This document shows positions 59,587 through 64,000 of a stretch of 64,000 nt of DNA, piece by piece. The notes beneath the pieces were generated by a model. The model had not been told where the DNA came from. It did no database searches and saw only the letters and a list, made by a program, of their open reading frames with translations. The stretch is taken from positions 6,700 to 70,699 of the forward strand of contig CABUKU010000016.1 in NCBI GenBank assembly GCA_902492205.1. Direction: 5' to 3'. Source of the DNA: an uncultured Bacteroides sp. (GTDB taxonomy: Bacteria > Bacteroidota > Bacteroidia > Bacteroidales > Bacteroidaceae). Within the stretch, counting starts at the first letter, position 1. Every line of letters begins with the position of its first letter. Position numbers and translations under genes: made by a program.

Positions 59587-59814
59587 ATGGTAAAGGAAAA
59601 TAATGCATTAATAGAAGTCTATGAGGGAACTCCCTGGGAAGCAGAACTGGTAAAGGGACTTCTCGAAGCAAACGGCATTGAGTCTATGCTCAAAGACGAG
59701 ACTTTAGGAAGTATTGTTGCACAAGGCATTGGAGGCGATATTAAAGTTCTTGTTCGTGAAGAAGATTATTCACTTGCCCGAAAGGTAATCGATGAAAGAG
59801 GAAAAGAGGAATAA
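59587..59814 (+). CDS. DUF2007-domain protein
   Basis: A 75-residue soluble protein. The family pattern is plain: VYEGTPWEAELVKGLLEANGIESMLKDE, a small central loop, then IKVLVREEDYSLARKVIDE. DUF2007 proteins have a ferredoxin-like fold related to GlnB and are called putative signal-transducing, without a shown ligand. It is a single gene between its own promoter and a terminator. Confidence 0.88.
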   Translation: MVKENNALIEVYEGTPWEAELVKGLLEANGIESMLKDETLGSIVAQGIGGDIKVLVREEDYSLARKVIDERGKEE

Positions 59815-59836
59815 GAATAATTGTATTTTTATGCAG

Positions 59837-59869
59837 AAAAAGGAAAGATATGTATAATCTTTCCTTTTT
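59837..59869 (+). terminator. terminator of the DUF2007 gene
   Basis: AAAAAGGAAAGAT (59837-59849) pairs with ATCTTTCCTTTTT (59857-59869), 7-nt loop, followed by T. Confidence 0.85.
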
Positions 59870-59906
59870 TGTTATCTGTTTGCACTGACAAATGGATTAA
59901 AGTTCA

Positions 59907-59914
59907 TATATTTG
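59907..59914 (+). promoter_or_regulatory. -7 box (TATATTTG) for proB-proA-argF'
   Basis: An exact TAnnTTTG match 22 bp upstream of the proB ATG; TTTG at 59879-59882 could be the -33 element. Confidence 0.6.
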
Positions 59915-59936
59915 TAATTCCTAAATTTCAGTGAAT

Positions 59937-61019
59937 ATGGCATATCAGTTTACAAGAATAGCCGTAAAAATCGGAAGTAATGTACTAACACGCAAAGACG
60001 GAACTTTGGATATAACCCGTATGTCGGCGTTGGTAGATCAAGTTGCCGAACTGCATAAAGGCGGTGTCGAAGTCATTCTTATTTCTTCGGGAGCCGTTGC
60101 TTCGGGAAGAAGTGAGATACGTGCATCTAGGAAACTGGATAGCGTGAACCAGCGCCAGTTGTTTTCTGCCGTGGGGCAGGCGAAGCTCATCAACCGTTAT
60201 TATGAGTTGTTCCGGGAACATAAAATACCGGTAGGGCAGGTGCTGACCACAAAGGAAAATTTCGGTACGCGGCGTCAATACCTGAATCAGCGGAATTGTA
60301 TGATGGTGATGCTCGAAAACGGTGTAATTCCTATTGTAAACGAGAATGATACGATTTCCGTTACCGAACTGATGTTTACCGATAATGACGAGCTTTCCGG
60401 CATGATTGCTTCCATGATGGATATGCAAGCCTTGATAATCCTTAGTAACATCGACGGGATATATAATGGATCTCCCTCCAGTCCTCAATCTTTTGTTATT
60501 CGTGAAGTAGAGCAAGGTAAAGACCTTTCCGATTATATACAGACAGAAAAGTCCGGCTTCGGAAGAGGAGGGATGCTGACTAAGACGAATATTGCCCGTA
60601 AGGTTGCCGATGAAGGAATAACGGTCATCATTGCCAATGGCAAGAAAGATAATATCTTGGTTGATTTGTTGAAGAAACCCGAATCAACGGTATGTACCTG
60701 TTTTATTCCGGCTCCCGGAGAAGTGTCGAGCGTGAAGAAATGGATTGCCCATTCCGAAGGTTTTGCCAAAGGGGAACTTCACATCAACGAAGAGGCTACC
60801 CGGATATTGAACAGCAATAAAGCGGTGAGCATTCTTCCGGTGGGAATAATCCGTGTAGAAGGAGAATTTGAGAAAGACGATATTGTCCGTATTATGGATG
60901 ACAAAGGGAGACAGATTGGTGTGGGAAAAATCAGTTTTGATTCTGCCGAAGCTCGTGAAATGATAGGTAAACATGGTTTAAAACCTGTTGTGCACTATGA
61001 TTATTTATATTTGGAATGA
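59937..61019 (+). CDS. proB: glutamate 5-kinase
   Basis: First step of proline synthesis, ATP-dependent phosphorylation of glutamate. The 360-residue protein has the amino-acid kinase domain (RIAVKIGSNVLTRKDGTLD, EVILISSGAVASGR, IPIVNENDTIS, GFGRGGMLTKTNIA) and a C-terminal PUA domain (about 275-360). The start at 59937 (MAYQFTRIAVK) is preferred to the GTG at 59931. proA follows 16 bp later. Confidence 0.95.
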   Translation: MAYQFTRIAVKIGSNVLTRKDGTLDITRMSALVDQVAELHKGGVEVILISSGAVASGRSEIRASRKLDSVNQRQLFSAVGQAKLINRYYELFREHKIPVGQVLTTKENFGTRRQYLNQRNCMMVMLENGVIPIVNENDTISVTELMFTDNDELSGMIASMMDMQALIILSNIDGIYNGSPSSPQSFVIREVEQGKDLSDYIQTEKSGFGRGGMLTKTNIARKVADEGITVIIANGKKDNILVDLLKKPESTVCTCFIPAPGEVSSVKKWIAHSEGFAKGELHINEEATRILNSNKAVSILPVGIIRVEGEFEKDDIVRIMDDKGRQIGVGKISFDSAEAREMIGKHGLKPVVHYDYLYLE

Positions 61020-61035
61020 TAAATAAAGGTAAGAT

Positions 61036-62283
61036 ATGGATTTAACTTCTGTCTTTGAGTCTGTACAGGCAGCAAGCCGCCGGCTTGCATTGCTTGATGA
61101 TGCGAAAATAAACAAGATACTTAATGCTGTGGCGGATGCTGCCGTTGAGCAAACTCCTTATATCCTTGCCGAGAATGAAAAGGATTTGGCAAGAATGGAT
61201 AAATCCAACCCGAAGTATGACCGTTTGATGCTGACTGCGGAACGCATTGCGGGAATAGCTTCCGATACAAGGAATGTGGCAACACTTCCTTCACCTTTGG
61301 GGAAAATGCTTCGCCATGAAATACGTCCTAACGGAATGGAACTGACACGTATCAGTGTTCCTTTCGGAGTAATCGGGATTATTTATGAAGCCCGTCCGAA
61401 CGTTAGCTTCGATGTATTTTCACTTTGTTTGAAATCGGGTAATGCATGTATTCTGAAAGGTGGGAGTGACGCCGATTATTCCAATCGTGCTATTGTGAAT
61501 GTCATTCATTCCGTATTGAAAGACTTTGATGTGGACACGCATGTGGTGGAACTTCTTCCTGTCGATAGGGAAGCGACAACCGAACTGCTCCATGCAGTAG
61601 GATATGTCGATTTATTAATTCCCAGAGGAAGCAGCAGCCTGATAAACTTTGTCCGTCAGCATGCCACTGTTCCTGTTATTGAAACGGGGGCGGGTATTTG
61701 CCATACTTACTTTGACCAATCCGGTGATGTGGAGAAAGGTGCTGCTATTATCAATAATGCAAAAACACGGCGTGTCAGTGTTTGCAATGCTTTGGATTGT
61801 GTGATTCTCCATGAGAAACGTTTGGCTGATTTACCTGCTCTTTGCAACCGGTTGCAAGACAGTAAAGTGATTATTTATGCAGATTCGCAAGCCTATGAAG
61901 CTTTGAAAGGCTGTTATCCGGCAGAGCTGCTGGAACATGCAACGGAAGAGAGTTTCGGGACCGAGTTTTTATCCTATCGCATGGCTGTCAAGACAGTAAG
62001 CAATATTCAGGATGCTTTGGAACATATCCGTAAGAACGGTTCAAAGCATAGCGAATGTATTGTGACCGAGGATGAAAAGAGTGCAGGTTTATTTACTAAG
62101 GTAGTAGATGCCGCTTGTGTTTATACCAATGTATCAACAGCTTTTACCGACGGTGCCCAATTCGGTTTGGGTGCGGAGATTGGGATAAGTACCCAGAAAC
62201 TTCATGCCCGTGGCCCGATGGGGTTGGAAGAGCTTACTTCTTACAAATGGGTAATTAAAGGGAATGGTCAAATAAGGAAATAA
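61036..62283 (+). CDS. proA: gamma-glutamyl phosphate reductase
   Basis: Reduces gamma-glutamyl phosphate to glutamate semialdehyde with NADPH. At 415 residues it is of normal length. IRPNGMELTRISVPFGVIGIIYEARPNVSFD, LKGGSDADYSNRAIV and the catalytic Cys in RRVSVCNALDCVILHE are visible. It is the middle gene of proB-proA-argF'; the next start is 20 bp away. Confidence 0.96.
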   Translation: MDLTSVFESVQAASRRLALLDDAKINKILNAVADAAVEQTPYILAENEKDLARMDKSNPKYDRLMLTAERIAGIASDTRNVATLPSPLGKMLRHEIRPNGMELTRISVPFGVIGIIYEARPNVSFDVFSLCLKSGNACILKGGSDADYSNRAIVNVIHSVLKDFDVDTHVVELLPVDREATTELLHAVGYVDLLIPRGSSSLINFVRQHATVPVIETGAGICHTYFDQSGDVEKGAAIINNAKTRRVSVCNALDCVILHEKRLADLPALCNRLQDSKVIIYADSQAYEALKGCYPAELLEHATEESFGTEFLSYRMAVKTVSNIQDALEHIRKNGSKHSECIVTEDEKSAGLFTKVVDAACVYTNVSTAFTDGAQFGLGAEIGISTQKLHARGPMGLEELTSYKWVIKGNGQIRK

Positions 62284-62303
62284 AATAAAAAACAGATAGA
62301 ATT

Positions 62304-63257
62304 ATGAAACAGTTTACTTGCGTGCAGGACATAGGCGATTTAAAGTCTGCTTTGAAAGAAGCTTTCGAGATAAAGAAAGACAGATTTCAGTTTTCTGAGT
62401 TGGGAAAGAACAAAACTCTTTTGATGATATTCTTCAATTCAAGTTTGCGCACCCGCTTGAGTACCCAGAAAGCCGCCATGAACTTAGGCATGAATACTAT
62501 TGTGCTCGATGTGAATCAGGGAGCATGGAAGTTGGAAACCGAAAGAGGTGTCATTATGGATGGTGACAAACCTGAGCACTTATTGGAAGCGGTTCCTGTG
62601 ATGGGATGTTATTGTGATGTGATTGGAGTACGTTCATTTGCCCGCTTTGAAGATAAAGAGTATGATTATAATGAAGTTATCCTGAATCAGTTTATTAAAT
62701 ATTCCGGTCGTCCGGTGTTCTCAATGGAAGCGGCTACCCGTCACCCGTTACAGAGCTTTGCCGATTTGATTACGATTGAGGAATATAAGAAAAAAGAACG
62801 TCCGAAAGTAGTCATGACTTGGGCGCCTCATCCGCGTCCGTTGCCACAGGCAGTGCCTAATTCATTTGCCGAATGGATGAATGCTACCGATTATGAATTC
62901 GTTATTACTCATCCCGAAGGTTATGAACTCGATCCGAAATTTGTAGGCAAAGCTAAAGTTGAATATAATCAAATGAAAGCTTTTGAAGGAGCCGATTTCG
63001 TTTATGCCAAGAATTGGGCTGCTTATGCCGGAGACAATTACGGACAGATATTGAGTACAGACCGTGAGTGGACAGTAGGCGACCGTCAGATGGCGGTAAC
63101 CAATAATGCTTATTTCATGCACTGTTTGCCGGTACGTCGCAATATGATTGTTACCGATGATGTGATTGAAAGTCCGCAGTCGATTGTTATTCCCGAAGCA
63201 GCTAACCGTGAGATTTCCGCGCAGGTGGTATTAAAGAGACTGATTGAGGGATTATAA
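62304..63257 (+). CDS. argF': N-succinylornithine carbamoyltransferase
   Basis: Transfers a carbamoyl group to N-succinyl-L-ornithine, the route to arginine described in Bacteroides fragilis. The 317 residues have the carbamoyl-phosphate motif FNSSLRTRLSTQKAA (44-58, in place of the STRTR of ordinary OTCase), HPLQSFADL, and the C-terminal HCLPVRR. Residue 90, by direct count, is Pro (GDKPEHLLEA), the residue known to set succinyl over acetyl specificity. Its place behind proBA ties it to glutamate-derived amino-acid synthesis. Confidence 0.95.
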   Translation: MKQFTCVQDIGDLKSALKEAFEIKKDRFQFSELGKNKTLLMIFFNSSLRTRLSTQKAAMNLGMNTIVLDVNQGAWKLETERGVIMDGDKPEHLLEAVPVMGCYCDVIGVRSFARFEDKEYDYNEVILNQFIKYSGRPVFSMEAATRHPLQSFADLITIEEYKKKERPKVVMTWAPHPRPLPQAVPNSFAEWMNATDYEFVITHPEGYELDPKFVGKAKVEYNQMKAFEGADFVYAKNWAAYAGDNYGQILSTDREWTVGDRQMAVTNNAYFMHCLPVRRNMIVTDDVIESPQSIVIPEAANREISAQVVLKRLIEGL

Positions 63258-63418
63258 AATAGAAAAACATCTTCTTCACGGCGACATTCAAATCCAGCAT
63301 GAGAATAGCAAGAACCAAGCGGCTTATTTATCAGTAAACCAGTAACTATGGATCTGTTTTTCTTTTAAGAGGATTTACCTTCATATGTTCATTTAACATT
63401 TAGTGAATTAGGTATAAA

Positions 63419-63472
63419 GAAGATAGGATGAACATTTAACTATTCTAATGTTCATCTTATCTTCATTTTTTT
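63419..63472 (+). terminator. terminator of the proBA-argF' operon
   Basis: An 18-bp stem (63419-63436 with 63447-63464, one mismatch, 10-nt loop) is followed by A and seven T residues. It is 160 bp after the argF' stop. Confidence 0.85.
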
Positions 63473-63551
63473 ATTCATTGGGAGGCAACAATTCATTGGA
63501 TAAAAAAACAGCAAAATACTGCAAATTACTGTGCCTGTTTAAAGGCTGAAA

Positions 63552-63583
63552 TTTGGAAATCCGGAAAAAATGTCGTATATTTG
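63552..63583 (+). promoter_or_regulatory. orphan promoter upstream of array E
   Basis: TTTG at 63552-63555 and TATATTTG at 63576-63583 with a 20-bp spacer is a full Bacteroides promoter match. No ORF follows in the next 400 bp; the transcript would start near 63590 and run through array E. Confidence 0.6.
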
Positions 63584-63640
63584 TATATAGTAAAAAGAGG
63601 CTTTTCCATATCTTTTTTTCATTCTTCACTACTCATTTCC

Positions 63641-63728
63641 GAGTTACACTACGTCTTCTTGTCGGTTACTGTACAGTAACTACCAAGTTACTGTACACCG
63701 TCTCACCTGTTAGTGTACACTAACAAGC
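63641..63728. repeat. four-unit TACTGTACAGTA-like array, 22-bp period (array E)
   Basis: Units begin at 63641, 63663, 63685 and 63707. The hexamers GAGTTA, CGGTTA, AAGTTA and CTGTTA start each unit, and GTAC centres lie at 63671, 63693 and 63715. The first unit is degenerate (CACTACG). The second is the best palindrome (GTTACTGTACAGTAAC); the fourth has the GTGTACAC core of array B. Confidence 0.88.
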
Positions 63729-63732
63729 TAAC

Positions 63733-63839
63733 ATGTCCCGTTGTTTTCACTTAGTTGTCCTTATGTTTTTTTTAAATGACCTGTTGTTTGTACTTAAACA
63801 TACTGTCGATTGAAATAAACATAACGATGATTGAAATAA
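63733..63839. repeat. five-unit GTTT-class array, 21-22-bp period
   Basis: GTTT or GATT recurs at 63743, 63765, 63786, 63808 and 63829 (steps 22, 21, 22, 21). It follows array E directly and is related to array F at 26942-27027, with the near-identical 20-mer ATGACCTGTTGTTTGTACTT at 63776-63795. Confidence 0.75.
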
Positions 63840-63985
63840 CAGTCAACCGAAAGCAGGACGATACAAAAGTGAAGATAAAATGGACATTAGAGAAGTTAAA
63901 TATTCATCACAACCATTTGATAATGTACAATCTAAATGTTAAATGGGATCAATGAATAAACCTGAGGTGTAAATTTATAAATTGT

Positions 63986-63993
63986 TATCTTTG
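63986..63993 (+). promoter_or_regulatory. -7 box (TATCTTTG) of a gene beyond the window
   Basis: An exact TAnnTTTG match 7 bp from the right edge on the + strand. Confidence 0.5.
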
Positions 63994-64000
63994 TCTCCCA

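Larger units (their letters stand above)
63258..64000. other. 743-bp intergenic region
   Basis: No gene is supported. In order it holds a strong hairpin terminator (63419-63472), a full promoter match with no ORF behind it (63552-63583), array E (63641-63728), a second array of GTTT-class units (63733-63839), and a -7 box at 63986-63993 pointing to a gene outside the window. Confidence 0.75.

Noticed and set aside
1..64000. tRNA or rRNA genes
   Set aside because: No stretch with a T-loop GGTTCRAnYCC paired to a plausible acceptor stem, and no rRNA-like conserved segment, was noticed by eye; a covariance-model scan was not possible.

Overview
The window looks like chromosomal DNA from a gut Bacteroides-type bacterium (Bacteroidales). 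The evidence is many lipoproteins with short signal peptides, promoters with the Bacteroides -7 box TAnnTTTG, a mucin/host-glycan glycosidase set (GH29 and two GH84), a bile-salt-hydrolase-like enzyme, and an arginine pathway of the N-succinyl type peculiar to this group. No rRNA, tRNA, CRISPR array, prophage or insertion sequence is visible. Most genes are housekeeping or core metabolic.  Layout. 1-8888: topoisomerase IV subunit A (partial), glycyl-tRNA synthetase, FKBP isomerase, two lipoproteins, an unknown gene, alpha-L-fucosidase and aspartate-semialdehyde dehydrogenase. 9002-18828: lamin-tail lipoprotein, then a cation/proton antiporter - ThiF/TcdA - LolD-type ATPase - lipid A deacylase-like run, an HhH protein and an NSS transporter. 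18931-28904: VanZ, DHPS, diadenylate cyclase, two GNAT-fold proteins, LrgAB, Pta-AckA, LpxH, an MIP18 protein and RadC. 28925-37359: GH84, glycosyltransferase, DUF5131, Ntn hydrolase, EF-P, L34 and ThrE. 37543-42344: a six-gene run (PASTA, RluD, Ddl-like, acyltransferase, NigD-like, rhodanese). 42356-48309: the L-rhamnose cluster rhaB-rhaA-rhaT-rhaD plus an AraC regulator. 49632-57488: argR-GNAT-argG-argC-argD, then proC, an XRE/cupin regulator and an acyl-CoA synthetase. 57546-63257: second GH84, DUF2007, proB-proA-argF'. The arg and pro genes together build arginine and proline from glutamate, and the carbamoyltransferase has the proline at position 90 that marks succinylornithine specificity.  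The most unusual content is non-coding. At least seven intergenic spacers hold arrays with a 21-23 bp period, usually exactly four degenerate palindromic units. The core word differs from array to array: GGGACG/CGTCCC, GTGTACAC, CTGCAG, GCACATATTGTGC, TACTGTACAGTA and a GTTTGT class. They lie outside genes, often between a terminator and the next promoter; one follows a strong promoter with no ORF behind it. A second family, tandem CTAATCACT heptads, sits directly upstream of the start codons of argD, rhaT and cdaA. A third oddity is a 114-bp GC-rich nested palindrome inserted in frame near the N terminus of the PagL-like gene. The Ddl homologue in the rluD operon has lost metal-binding and omega-loop residues and looks like a pseudoenzyme.
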